64,000 nucleotides of DNA. Source: GBS-DC sp964451985 (GTDB lineage Bacteria > Armatimonadota > Fimbriimonadia > Fimbriimonadales > GBS-DC). The position numbers and the translations under genes were made by a program. This document shows, one piece after another, positions 23,665 to 32,459 of the stretch (the stretch's first letter is position 1; every line of letters starts with the position of its first letter). The stretch is from assembly GCA_964451985.1 (NCBI GenBank), contig CAYVKB010000001.1:58830-122829 (forward strand). The letters run 5' to 3'. The notes beneath the pieces are model-generated. The model saw only the letters and a program-made list of their open reading frames with translations, had not been told where the DNA came from and searched no databases.

Positions 23665-25458
23665 TCACAGACTCGCGGGTATCAGGTACGAACTCTTCGC
23701 TTTCGGATCGTGGATGGCGAAGAAGATGTAGAACATCTCATCGTTCGTGCCCTCGCCGTAGCGCACGAGTTTGGGCGGGTTGCTGGGGTTGTTGGGGTTA
23801 TCGGAAGAGTTGTCGTACCAACCCACGCACTCGATCACTGTGCCCGGTGGCAGCTCAATGGGCTGCTCGTAGAAATACGCCTGCTGCCAGTTGAAGTCGT
23901 AGTCTTTGATTTGCAGCAGCGGGATGGTGCGTCCGTCGGGTGTTTTGGCGACGACCTCCGTGCCCCGTGCAATCAGATGCATGTGCGCCATAATCGACAG
24001 AGCATACACGGGGCGGTCGTTGGGCGTTGTCCAGCGGGCGTGGACGCGATAGTTCTTCTCGCCCGGCGGGATGTTGATGTTGCGGTTACCAATCACCGCC
24101 AGTTGCACGGGCTTATGGTCTTCCGTGCGGTCTGCCAGATATAGCCCGATTTTCGTGCGGTCTTTTTCGGGCTTGCCGCGCTTGAAATAATGCACCTGCA
24201 TCACGAGGTCGAACTTGCGGGGTAGCGCGACGGCATATCCGCCCTCGAGTTTAATTGGACGCATGCCAGGCACCCAGCCGCCCAACATCATCGCGGGGAT
24301 GAAGCCCGTGCCGCCGAAGTTGGAGTAGCCCGGTCCGGGGTCTTCGGCATCCAGTTGGCGGGCGCGCCCGGAAGTGTCCACGAACATATTCGCGTGATGC
24401 ACCACCTCGCGGTTGCCCGGTTGGATATCGATGCCCACAATCACCTTGTTTGCGGGCAGCTCAACGGGAATGACGAAGTAGCGGTACTCGTCGCCGCCCA
24501 CACCGTCCAGTTCATACGCTTCGGGCATCTCCACAACCAAATCAGGCTCGCCGTAGTACCAGCCCTTACTGAAGGTCGGGGGCTTGGGGGCTTTGCTCAA
24601 ATCACCTGCGGGCGCGCCCGAGTCAACCCAGCGGGCGATAAGCGCAATCTCCTCGTCGGTCAGGTAGAACTCGTCTTTGAACTTAGCAAAGCCCGGCGTC
24701 GGCTTCCACGGAGGCATCAGGCGTCTCTCGGTGTAGTACTTGATTTCCTTCGCCCAACGTTTAGCGTCGTTGTAGGACTGCAGCGGGAAGGGCCCAATAT
24801 CGCCCGGATGGTGGCAGGTGGTGCATTTCGCGTAGAGGATGGGCGCGATATGCTCGGCGTAGGTCACCTGCGCGGGTGTGGCGTCGGGGTCGGTTTCGGG
24901 CAGCGTCAGGAAGCAGCCGACGACGGTAGTGCGTGGCTGTGCGACAGGCTTACCCGTCAGAGAGGCCCGAATCGCGTCGCGTAGGTAGTGGTGCTGCACT
25001 AGCTCGCGCTTGGTCACGCTATCGATGGCGCCGGCATAGACCACCTCGCCTTTGCGGTTCAGCACAAACGCCTGCGGCACGTGGGTTGCCCCCAGCGTTC
25101 GGGCAAGCGCGACCGCACCCTGTCGAACGATAGGGAATTTCAAGCCCAGCTGCCGGGCGTGTTCACGGATGGCTTCGGGCGTCTCGTCTGCCTCCGGGTA
25201 GATGCCGTAGAACGCCACGCCCTGCTTGCGGTAAGTTTCGTACAGCGTGTTCAGGCGCGGGGCGTAGCGGGGCACCGCTGGGCAGCGCGTGGAAAGCGTG
25301 ATGAACACAGTCGCTTTCGCATCGCGCAGGTCGGTCAGGCGAGTCGTCTCGCCGTCTAAGGTTGTCCACTGCAGCGCAGGCGAGGGGGATTCAGGCTGCC
25401 AGCCCGCCCACAGTAGCAGCCCGCTCAGGCACAAAGTGGCTATGCTCCATCGCATCAT
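23665..25458 (-). CDS. secreted redoxin - cytochrome c-like - copper monooxygenase-like protein
   Basis: About 597 residues. An N-terminal export signal is followed by a thioredoxin/AhpC-like domain (about 30-170, STRCPAVPRYAP, a single Cys, so not a classical CxxC redoxin). Next comes a haem c site CTTCHH near 220, and then a domain resembling peptidylglycine/ascorbate-dependent type II copper monooxygenases, with VVHHANMF, HYFKRG, AHMHLIARG and EMFYIFF as likely metal-binding parts. The substrate is unknown. The GTG at 25467 is the first possible start, and the ATG at 25458 is more likely. Confidence 0.82.
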   Translation of the reverse strand: MMRWSIATLCLSGLLLWAGWQPESPSPALQWTTLDGETTRLTDLRDAKATVFITLSTRCPAVPRYAPRLNTLYETYRKQGVAFYGIYPEADETPEAIREHARQLGLKFPIVRQGAVALARTLGATHVPQAFVLNRKGEVVYAGAIDSVTKRELVQHHYLRDAIRASLTGKPVAQPRTTVVGCFLTLPETDPDATPAQVTYAEHIAPILYAKCTTCHHPGDIGPFPLQSYNDAKRWAKEIKYYTERRLMPPWKPTPGFAKFKDEFYLTDEEIALIARWVDSGAPAGDLSKAPKPPTFSKGWYYGEPDLVVEMPEAYELDGVGGDEYRYFVIPVELPANKVIVGIDIQPGNREVVHHANMFVDTSGRARQLDAEDPGPGYSNFGGTGFIPAMMLGGWVPGMRPIKLEGGYAVALPRKFDLVMQVHYFKRGKPEKDRTKIGLYLADRTEDHKPVQLAVIGNRNINIPPGEKNYRVHARWTTPNDRPVYALSIMAHMHLIARGTEVVAKTPDGRTIPLLQIKDYDFNWQQAYFYEQPIELPPGTVIECVGWYDNSSDNPNNPSNPPKLVRYGEGTNDEMFYIFFAIHDPKAKSSYLIPASL

Positions 25459-25567
25459 CGCTATCACCGCTTTTGAAAATACCCGATTTGCCCCCGAATT
25501 CCTGCCAATTTCGTGAATTTCAGCGAATTCGCTGTCCGCTTTTTTGCGGGTTTTGAGTCTATATAGG

Positions 25568-25594
25568 GTGGAACGCCTTGCGAAGGTGTTCCAC
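25568..25594. other. hairpin in the leader of the monooxygenase-like gene
   Basis: gtggaacgcctt-gcg-aaggtgttccac, 12-bp arms with one mismatch. It lies 110 bp before the gene start. The remainder of 25459-25730 shows no convincing gene. A TATATAG stretch at about 25559-25566 could be a promoter. Confidence 0.4.
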
Positions 25595-25690
25595 AGGGCG
25601 AATTAGATAGAAATCAGCGGCGCTGGGCTTTGATCCTCCTTTCGACAGCGTCGCTCATTTTTTTCGAGTTCTCAGTCGACGGAAGCCCCG

Positions 25691-25719
25691 CCCCCTCTTC
25701 CACGCGGTGGAAGAGGGGG
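25691..25719. terminator. hairpin after metY
   Basis: ccccctcttccac / gtggaagaggggg, perfect 13-bp arms with a 3-nt loop, starting 12 bp after the metY stop. No T-run follows on the minus strand. A stretch of T at about 25660 is farther downstream. Confidence 0.55.
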
Positions 25720-25730
25720 TTGGAGGTAAA

Positions 25731-27011
25731 TCACGCATGCGCCAGTGCCTGCTCCAGGTCGGCGATAATGTCCTCCACATCCTCAATTCCGACTGACAGG
25801 CGAATAAAGTCGGGCGTGACGCCGGTGGACTGCTGCTGCTCGGGGGTCAGCTGGCGGTGCGTGGTGCTGGCGGGGTGAATAATCAGCGACTTCGCATCGC
25901 CGATGTTGGCTAAATGGGAGTGAAGTTTCACATGCTGAATCACGCGCACGGCTGAGTCGTAGCCACCCTTCACGCCAAAGCCCACGATTGCGCCTTGACC
26001 TTTCGGTAGGTACTTTTGCGCCAGCTCATAGTAGGGACTGTTAGGTAAGCCGGGGTAGTTCACCCACGCAACTTTGGGGTGCTCGCTGAGCCACTGCGCC
26101 ACTCGCAGCGCGTTCTGGCTGTGTCGTTCCATGCGCAGATGCAGCGTTTCCAGCCCCTGCAGGAACAGAAAAGCGTTGAACGGCGAAATCGCAGGACCCA
26201 AATCACGCAGCAGCTGGGCGCGTACCTTGATGATGTACGCCATATCGCCGAACGCCTCACGGAAGTTCAAGCCGTGATAGCTGGGGTCAGGTTCGGTAAT
26301 CTGCGGGAACTTGCCGTTGTCCCAGTTGAACTTGCCTGAATCGACAATCACGCCGCCGATGCTGTTGCCGTGCCCACCGATGAATTTGGTGGCGGAATGC
26401 ACCACGATATCCGCGCCCCAATCGAACGGGCGCAGCAGCACGGGGCTGGGAATCGTGTTATCCACAATCAGCGGGACGCCTTGCTCATGCGCAACGTTGG
26501 CAATCGCCTCAAAGTCGTGCACATCGAGCTTCGGGTTGCCGATGGCTTCAATATACACGGCGCGGGTTTTAGCCGTGATTGCCTTACGAAAGTTTTCAGG
26601 GTCGCGCGGGTCGACAAAATGCACGCGGATACCAAATTTCTGGGGGAAGGTGTATTTGAACAGATTGTAAGTGCCTCCATACAGGCTGGTAGTCGCCACG
26701 ATTTCATCGCCCGTGTCGGCGATTGCCAGAATCGCGAGCGTTTCCGCTGCCTGCCCTGAGGCGACCGCCAACGCCCCGATACCGCCCTCCAGCATTGCCA
26801 CGCGCTGCTCAAACACACCCTGAGTGGGGTTCATGATGCGCGTGTAGATAAAGCCCGGCGTCTTGAGATCGAACAGGCTCGCCGCATGGTCAACGCTATC
26901 GAACAGATAGGATGTCGTCTGATAAATCGGCACGGCGCGAGAGCCAGTCGCAGGATCCGCTTCCTGACCGCCATGCACGCAGAGAGTGCCCGAATGATAC
27001 TGTGCTTGCAT
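25731..27011 (-). CDS. metY: O-acetylhomoserine sulfhydrylase (aminocarboxypropyltransferase)
   Basis: A 426-residue Cys/Met metabolism PLP enzyme. Its N-terminus, QYHSGTLCVHGGQEADPATGSRAVPIY, is typical of the sulfhydrylase branch, with PLP lysine in HSATKFIGGHG and the MetY-type insert GKFPQITEPDPSYHGLNF. It makes homocysteine directly from O-acetylhomoserine and sulfide. A GGAGG ribosome site precedes the ATG. It is divergent from mnmE. Confidence 0.95.
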   Translation of the reverse strand: MQAQYHSGTLCVHGGQEADPATGSRAVPIYQTTSYLFDSVDHAASLFDLKTPGFIYTRIMNPTQGVFEQRVAMLEGGIGALAVASGQAAETLAILAIADTGDEIVATTSLYGGTYNLFKYTFPQKFGIRVHFVDPRDPENFRKAITAKTRAVYIEAIGNPKLDVHDFEAIANVAHEQGVPLIVDNTIPSPVLLRPFDWGADIVVHSATKFIGGHGNSIGGVIVDSGKFNWDNGKFPQITEPDPSYHGLNFREAFGDMAYIIKVRAQLLRDLGPAISPFNAFLFLQGLETLHLRMERHSQNALRVAQWLSEHPKVAWVNYPGLPNSPYYELAQKYLPKGQGAIVGFGVKGGYDSAVRVIQHVKLHSHLANIGDAKSLIIHPASTTHRQLTPEQQQSTGVTPDFIRLSVGIEDVEDIIADLEQALAHA

Positions 27012-27047
27012 AGTAAACGCAACCTCCTTCCAAGTGAGTAGGGGGTG

Positions 27048-27055
27048 AGTATACC
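27048..27055 (-). promoter_or_regulatory. GGTATACT promoter box for metY
   Basis: CTGGTATACT on the minus strand, 36 nt before the metY ATG, leaving a normal leader that carries GGAGG. Confidence 0.5.
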
Positions 27056-27066
27056 AGAAATAGGCA

Positions 27067-27074
27067 GGTACACT
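27067..27074 (+). promoter_or_regulatory. CAGGTACACT promoter box for mnmE
   Basis: GCAGGTACACT ends 8 nt before the mnmE ATG, with no ribosome site. It lies back to back with the metY box 11 bp away, forming a compact divergent promoter region. Confidence 0.5.
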
Positions 27075-27082
27075 TTTTCTCG

Positions 27083-28501
27083 ATGCACACCGACATCATC
27101 GCGGCGATTGCCACCCCGCCGGGCGAAGGCGGCATAGGAATTGTGCGTATCAGTGGCGCAGGGGCAATTGAATTGGCTGAGCGCGTGTTTCAACGGCGCA
27201 GTAAGAAGCCCCTACGGAGCCACCGAGTCTACTACGGCGCGATTGAAGACCCCAACACGGGGGAGGTTCTGGATCGTGCCCTACTGATTCCGTTCCGTGC
27301 CCCGCACAGCTACACGGGGGAAGACACTGCTGAGCTGCACTGCCACGGTAGCCCTTACTTGTTGCGGCGCGTGCTGGAGCTGGTGTGCCACTGCGGGGCG
27401 CGCCTGGCACAGCCCGGCGAGTTCACCTTGCGGGCGTTCCTAAACGGTAAGTTAGACCTTGCGCAAGCGGAAGCAGTCGCCGACCTGATACGCGCCCGTT
27501 CGGAAGCGCAGCTGCGCAGCGCGCTCGCCCTGCACGAAGGCAAACTCTCGCAACACGTGCAACGGCTCAGCGACGAGTTGCTCGGAGTTATTGCCAGCGT
27601 GGAAGCGCATATCGACTTCTCAGAAGAGATTGGCGAGTTAGACCCCGATGTGCTCGCATCACCCATTCAGAGCCTGATAGAGCAGCTCAGCCTGCTACTG
27701 AAAGGTGCTCAGGCGGGGCGCATCCTGCGCGAGGGGGCGCGTGTGGCAATTGTCGGACGTCCAAATGTGGGCAAATCGTCCCTGCTGAACGCCCTGCTGG
27801 GCACAGAACGCGCGATTGTGACCGACATTCCCGGCACCACGCGCGACACAATTGAGGAAAGTTTTCAGATCGAGGGCGTATCCATCGTGATACTGGACAC
27901 AGCAGGCTTGCGCGAGAGCACAGATGTGGTGGAGCAGATAGGCATCGAGCGCACGCGCCGCGCCGCCGAACAGGCAGACCTAATCCTGTTCGTGTACGAC
28001 CTCAGCGCGTCCGACCACGATTCAGACCGGCGACTGCTGGAAAGCCTGCCCCTCGAAACACCGAAGATTATGGTGGGGAATAAGGTGGATTTGGTGCAGA
28101 GTCGCACAAGCGCGCCCGACTCATCCTCTCCATTTCCAGAGACGGAACCGAGGGGTGAGGTTCAGTCCCATGCAAGTATACGGTTGGGGGATGATGTGTA
28201 CATTTCCGCCCTCACAGGCTTCGGCATGGACACCCTCAAGCGAGCCATCTTGAACGCACTGCAACTTCAGCAGGTCGGCGAGGAGACGCCCGCCCTCACT
28301 CACACGCGCCACATTCAGGCTGTGCACCAAGCCAAACGACATCTGCAACAAGCCCTCGATACGCTACAGCAACACCTGCCGCCTGATATTGTGGCAGTGG
28401 ATTTGCGCGGTGCCTGGTTCACACTCGGCGAAATCACCGGCGCAACCGCCAGTGAAGAACTGGTGAATCGCATCTTTCAGGACTTCTGTATCGGAAAATA
28501 G
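27083..28501 (+). CDS. mnmE: tRNA modification GTPase MnmE
   Basis: A 472-residue protein. The N-terminal formyl-THF domain begins DIIAAIATPPGEGGIGIVRISG. The G domain has GRPNVGKSS (225-233), DTAG (272-275), NKVD (333-336) and SAL (375-377). The C-terminus FCIGK supplies the essential cysteine. With MnmG it makes the cmnm5 modification of wobble uridine. Between NKVD and SAL there are 38 residues, longer than usual, including a Ser/Pro/Glu-rich stretch (SAPDSSSPFPETEPRG) that looks inserted. Confidence 0.96.
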   Translation: MHTDIIAAIATPPGEGGIGIVRISGAGAIELAERVFQRRSKKPLRSHRVYYGAIEDPNTGEVLDRALLIPFRAPHSYTGEDTAELHCHGSPYLLRRVLELVCHCGARLAQPGEFTLRAFLNGKLDLAQAEAVADLIRARSEAQLRSALALHEGKLSQHVQRLSDELLGVIASVEAHIDFSEEIGELDPDVLASPIQSLIEQLSLLLKGAQAGRILREGARVAIVGRPNVGKSSLLNALLGTERAIVTDIPGTTRDTIEESFQIEGVSIVILDTAGLRESTDVVEQIGIERTRRAAEQADLILFVYDLSASDHDSDRRLLESLPLETPKIMVGNKVDLVQSRTSAPDSSSPFPETEPRGEVQSHASIRLGDDVYISALTGFGMDTLKRAILNALQLQQVGEETPALTHTRHIQAVHQAKRHLQQALDTLQQHLPPDIVAVDLRGAWFTLGEITGATASEELVNRIFQDFCIGK

Positions 28502-28542
28502 CCTCTCTATGGAATAACCCAAGTGAAGAGGCAGGTGGAAAC

Positions 28543-29922
28543 ATGCGGGTCTTGATTGCAGAAGATAGTGTGGTTGCGCGGAAGGTGTTGGAGCGCAACC
28601 TGAAAGAGCTGGGCTATGAGGTCGTGGTTGCTCCAGACGGTCTCCAAGCGTGGCAAGCCTACCAAGCCGAACCGACACCGATTGTGATTACTGACTGGGA
28701 GATGCCCCAGATGAGCGGCATCGACCTGTGCCGTGCCATCCGTCAGCACTCAACCGAGCGGTATGTCTACATCGCGATGCTAACTGTGCGAGGGCAAAAA
28801 GAGGACAAACTGCAAGCCCTTGAAGTGGGCGCGGACGCTTTTCTCAGCAAACCGTTGGATATAGCCGAGCTACAGGCGAACCTGCGTGTGGCAGAACGCA
28901 TTCTCACTGCAGAGGCGACACTTCAGGCTCAAAAACAACAACTGCAAGACCTCAACGAGGAACTACAGAGTCAGAACGACAGCCTCCAGCAATCCTATCG
29001 AATGGTGGAACACGCCAATCGCCGATTCGCCGAACTGTTCGAGAACGTGCCTGTCGCCTGCTTCACGGTGGATATGGAAGGGATGATTCACGAATGGAAC
29101 TTGGTCGCACAACAGCTTTACGGCTACGAGAAGCAAGAAGTCTTGTTCCGCCCTTTCTACGAGAGAGTTTTTCGTGGTGCATCGGCGTCTAAGTTGCATG
29201 AACTGTTGCAGCGCGTGATGCAGGGCGGTGCCATCACGGGCGTTGAAAGCGAAGACTACGACTCAGAGGGTAATCTGCATTATGTCATCCGCAGCGCGTT
29301 CCCGATCCGCAATCTCCAGCGGGAGGTAGTAGGTGCAATTGTGTCTGTAGTGGACGTGACTTACCGGGTGGAGTATGAGAACCAGCTCAAACAGCTCAAC
29401 CAAAAACTAAAAAGTCTTGCAGTCACCGACGGTCTCACCGGATTGCATAACCATCGAGCCTTTCAAGATTACTTAGAAGAGCAGTTTCAGGTTGCGATGC
29501 GCAACAAGCAGCCGATGTCGCTGATTTTGATGGATGTTGACCATTTCAAGCAGTATAATGATACTTACGGGCATCAGGCGGGCGATGAGGTGCTGCGTCG
29601 TGTGGCGGAGATTCTGAAAGAGGGGGTGCGCGATGGCGACTTCGTCGGGCGGTATGGCGGCGAAGAGTTTGTCGTTGTGCTGCCGCGCACCGATACGGAA
29701 AACGCCATCGCCGTAGCAGAGCGAGTGCGCCGCAGTATCGAGAGCGCGGAGTGGACGCTACGCCCCGTCACCGCCAGCTTGGGAGTGGCAAGCGTGCGTC
29801 CCGATATGGAAACACGTCAGGAGGTGATTGAAGCCGCTGACCAGGCGCTCTATGAAGCAAAGCGCAACGGGCGCAACCGCGTGGAGGCGTGGGATTATCG
29901 CATGCTCCTCAAAGCCGCGTAG
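28543..29922 (+). CDS. response regulator - PAS - GGDEF diguanylate cyclase
   Basis: The receiver domain (1-120) has E7-D8, D51 in TDWEMPQM and K104 region FLSKPLD. A coiled coil (about 130-155) is rich in Q and E. A PAS domain follows (about 160-285, FENVPVACFTVDMEGMIHEWN). The GGDEF domain (about 295-455) has the active motif RYGGEEF and an inhibitory I-site RDGD five residues before it. It therefore can make c-di-GMP and is likely product-inhibited. It starts 41 nt after mnmE with an AGGTGG site. No kinase gene is adjacent. Confidence 0.94.
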   Translation: MRVLIAEDSVVARKVLERNLKELGYEVVVAPDGLQAWQAYQAEPTPIVITDWEMPQMSGIDLCRAIRQHSTERYVYIAMLTVRGQKEDKLQALEVGADAFLSKPLDIAELQANLRVAERILTAEATLQAQKQQLQDLNEELQSQNDSLQQSYRMVEHANRRFAELFENVPVACFTVDMEGMIHEWNLVAQQLYGYEKQEVLFRPFYERVFRGASASKLHELLQRVMQGGAITGVESEDYDSEGNLHYVIRSAFPIRNLQREVVGAIVSVVDVTYRVEYENQLKQLNQKLKSLAVTDGLTGLHNHRAFQDYLEEQFQVAMRNKQPMSLILMDVDHFKQYNDTYGHQAGDEVLRRVAEILKEGVRDGDFVGRYGGEEFVVVLPRTDTENAIAVAERVRRSIESAEWTLRPVTASLGVASVRPDMETRQEVIEAADQALYEAKRNGRNRVEAWDYRMLLKAA

Positions 29923-29971
29923 CAGGAGAATCGAGAAAGGAACTTGAAAAACTGAGTAGGTGTCAAAAGCT

Positions 29972-31375
29972 ATGATGAATCGAGTGCGCACGACAGCGCG
30001 AACCGAGGCGCGAGTCACCCCGCAAGCCAGTCCGGGGCTGAAAACACTCGCGCGCCTGCTTACTTTGAACAACGAGGAGTTGCTCAAACTCATCGAGCAG
30101 GAGCTGGAGGAGAACCCCGCGCTGGAGACCTCCGATGAGGAGCGCGTGCGCGTGGTTGCACCCACTGCGCCGTTGTTTATCTCGTTGGACTACGACGCTT
30201 CAGGTCGCGACACCGACGAAATTGATTACGATGAGTGGCTGGAGACACGATTTCCAACGCCTGCACTGGATTTGAAATCACACGTGATGGGACAGCTGCG
30301 TCTTTCTGTCGCGCCTGAACTCTTGCCCATCGCAGAGTATATGGTGGAATCGTTGAACACGCGGGGCTACTTACAGGCAAATGTGGAGGAGATTGCCCTG
30401 CAGTTCAACGCATCCCTGGAGACAGTGGAGACCGTACTTGCACACCTACAGCAGTGCGACCCGCCGGGCGTGGGGGCGCGTTCGTTGCAGGAGTGCCTGC
30501 TGCTGCAAGTCGAGTCGCTGCGCAGCGCGCCGACGCCGCCATATGACCGCGAGCTTTTGGAAATCACGCACGCAATCCTCTCCAAAGGCTGGCACGAGTT
30601 CTCCAGCGGACGCTGGGACACCCTCCAACGCAAGCTCAAATTAGACGCCGAGACCGTGGAGCGAGTGAAGTGTTTCGTCCGCAGCGAGTTGCAACCCTAT
30701 CCTGCAGCTAACTGGGACACCGTTGAGATACCTCACGAACTGTCGCCTGTGCAGGAGCCAGATATTATTATTCGTGCATCGCAGCAAGGCTTGCACATCG
30801 AAATCTGCGGTGTGCGCTATGAAAATCTGCGTCTTAGCCCCGCCTATCTGGAGCAGGCGATGCGTCTTACTCAGAGCGAGCTGCGAATCAGCCCTGACGA
30901 ACGCGAGCATATCGAGCACTATCTGAACCGCGCCCGTATCTTTCTGCAAGCACTGCAGCAACGCTACCAGACACTCAAACGGATTATGGAAGCGATTGCC
31001 CAGCGCCAATATGGCTTCCTGATGACCAGTGACCCACGGTTTCTGCAGCCGATGACGCGCGTAGAAGTCGCCAAAATCGCAGGACTACATCAATCCACCA
31101 TTGGGCGCGCTGTACGCAATAAGTGGCTCCAACTCCCCAGTGGGATGATGGTTCCACTCGATGTGTTCTTTGACGCCTCCTACCGTACTGCGATGTTAAT
31201 TCAGCAGATTCTGCGTGAACACGAGGGCGTTGGCAAACGCCTCACCGACGCAGAAATCGCCACGAAACTTGCCGAGATGGGCATCGAGGTCGCCCGTCGC
31301 ACCGTGGCAAAATACCGTCAGCGGCATAACATTCTGTCTTCGCACTGGCGGGAACGGCAACGGCTGGTGGGCTAA
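29972..31375 (+). CDS. rpoN: RNA polymerase sigma-54 factor
   Basis: Region I is LKTLARLLTLNNEELLKLI followed by EQELEENPALE. The core-binding region follows, then the HTH (TRVEVAKIAGLHQSTIGRAV) and the RpoN box ARRTVAKYRQ, one residue from the usual ARRTVAKYRE. About 467 residues. I use the ATG at 29972, preceded by AGGTG at 9 nt. A GTG at 29960 is an alternative. No sigma-54 activator gene lies in the window. Its 3' end overlaps the convergent GH130 gene by 4 bp. Confidence 0.95.
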   Translation: MMNRVRTTARTEARVTPQASPGLKTLARLLTLNNEELLKLIEQELEENPALETSDEERVRVVAPTAPLFISLDYDASGRDTDEIDYDEWLETRFPTPALDLKSHVMGQLRLSVAPELLPIAEYMVESLNTRGYLQANVEEIALQFNASLETVETVLAHLQQCDPPGVGARSLQECLLLQVESLRSAPTPPYDRELLEITHAILSKGWHEFSSGRWDTLQRKLKLDAETVERVKCFVRSELQPYPAANWDTVEIPHELSPVQEPDIIIRASQQGLHIEICGVRYENLRLSPAYLEQAMRLTQSELRISPDEREHIEHYLNRARIFLQALQQRYQTLKRIMEAIAQRQYGFLMTSDPRFLQPMTRVEVAKIAGLHQSTIGRAVRNKWLQLPSGMMVPLDVFFDASYRTAMLIQQILREHEGVGKRLTDAEIATKLAEMGIEVARRTVAKYRQRHNILSSHWRERQRLVG

Positions 31376-32454
31376 CCCGACCACCCCGCTCCCACGAGAT
31401 CTCCCTTTGCTACACGCAGCAGCTCGTCCATCGTGGTCTCGGCGACGGCAACGGAACGGTCAGCGACGCCGTAGTACACCATCCAGCGATTGTCAGGCAT
31501 AGGTGCAAGCCCGGTAGGGAACACCACGCGCTCGAAAAAGCCGCTCACTTCGTAATCTTCAGAAGGCGCAATCAGCGGCTCGTGGGAACGGCAGAGAACT
31601 TTATGCGGCTCGTCCAAATCCAGCAGTGCGACGCCCGCGCAGTAGCCATCTTTCGCGTTCACGCCATGGTATACAATCAGCCAGCCTTCGGGCGTTTCCA
31701 CTGGCGGCGCGCCCGCCCCGATGCGCCTCGAATCCCAGTGGTGAATGCGCGGTGCCATCAAGAACTGGTGGTCGCCCCAGTGCAACAAATCGGGCGAATA
31801 AGCAACCCACATGTTCGGTCCGTTGAACGCCGACGACGCCGTGCGATGCATCGCCACATAACGCCCCTGCACCCGCCGCGGGAAGAGCGTGACGTTCTTA
31901 TTCTCGTGGTGCAGAATCAGCCCCAATCGCTGATAATTTTTGAAGTCCTCCGTCGCCGCCAGCCCGACACAGATGCCATAGCGTGAAACCGCCGTGTAAG
32001 AGATGTAATACACGCCGTCAATCAGCGTGATGCGGCAGTCCTCGATGCCGTACTCTTCGTATTTGGTTTCGGGGAACAGCGCGGGTTCATCCTCAACAGT
32101 GAAGTGAATACCGTCCTTACTGCGGGCAAGGCGCAGATGCGAAATAGAACTGAGATAGACGCGCCCTTCGTAGGCCACAGCGCGCGGGTCGCTGAGGTCG
32201 GTCAAGGGCGAGTGGCGCGGGAAGGTGAGTATCTCCAGCCGCTGCGACTCCGAGCCGTTCGGGTTCAGCACGGGCACGCCCACCAAATCGGGGTCGTCCA
32301 GTATCGGTCTTTCCGCCACACGTAACAGCAACAGTATCTCGTCGCCGAATCGGGTCGCACCCGGATTGAACGCCCCAATAACCTCCAGATTCGGCTCCGT
32401 AGGTTTGACCATTTCGGGCGTTATAATTGGATTCTCCGCCACACGCTTCGCCAC
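31372..32454 (-). CDS. GH130-type beta-mannoside phosphorylase/glycosidase
   Basis: About 360 residues forming a five-bladed propeller family. GAFNPGATRF, DLSDPRAVAYEGRVYLS, YEEYGIEDCRITLIDGVYYI and GAGAPPVETPEGWLIVYHGV are the conserved blocks, and the D of the EDCR/DPR motifs is the likely general acid. Family members phosphorolyse beta-1,4-mannosides or mannosyl-GlcNAc. I start at a GTG (32454) because GGAGG stands 9 nt upstream. The longer frame adds about 50 unlike residues and runs into holA. It lies 5 bp after holA. Confidence 0.9.
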   Translation of the reverse strand: MAKRVAENPIITPEMVKPTEPNLEVIGAFNPGATRFGDEILLLLRVAERPILDDPDLVGVPVLNPNGSESQRLEILTFPRHSPLTDLSDPRAVAYEGRVYLSSISHLRLARSKDGIHFTVEDEPALFPETKYEEYGIEDCRITLIDGVYYISYTAVSRYGICVGLAATEDFKNYQRLGLILHHENKNVTLFPRRVQGRYVAMHRTASSAFNGPNMWVAYSPDLLHWGDHQFLMAPRIHHWDSRRIGAGAPPVETPEGWLIVYHGVNAKDGYCAGVALLDLDEPHKVLCRSHEPLIAPSEDYEVSGFFERVVFPTGLAPMPDNRWMVYYGVADRSVAVAETTMDELLRVAKGDLVGAGWSG

Positions 32455-32459
32455 TGATG

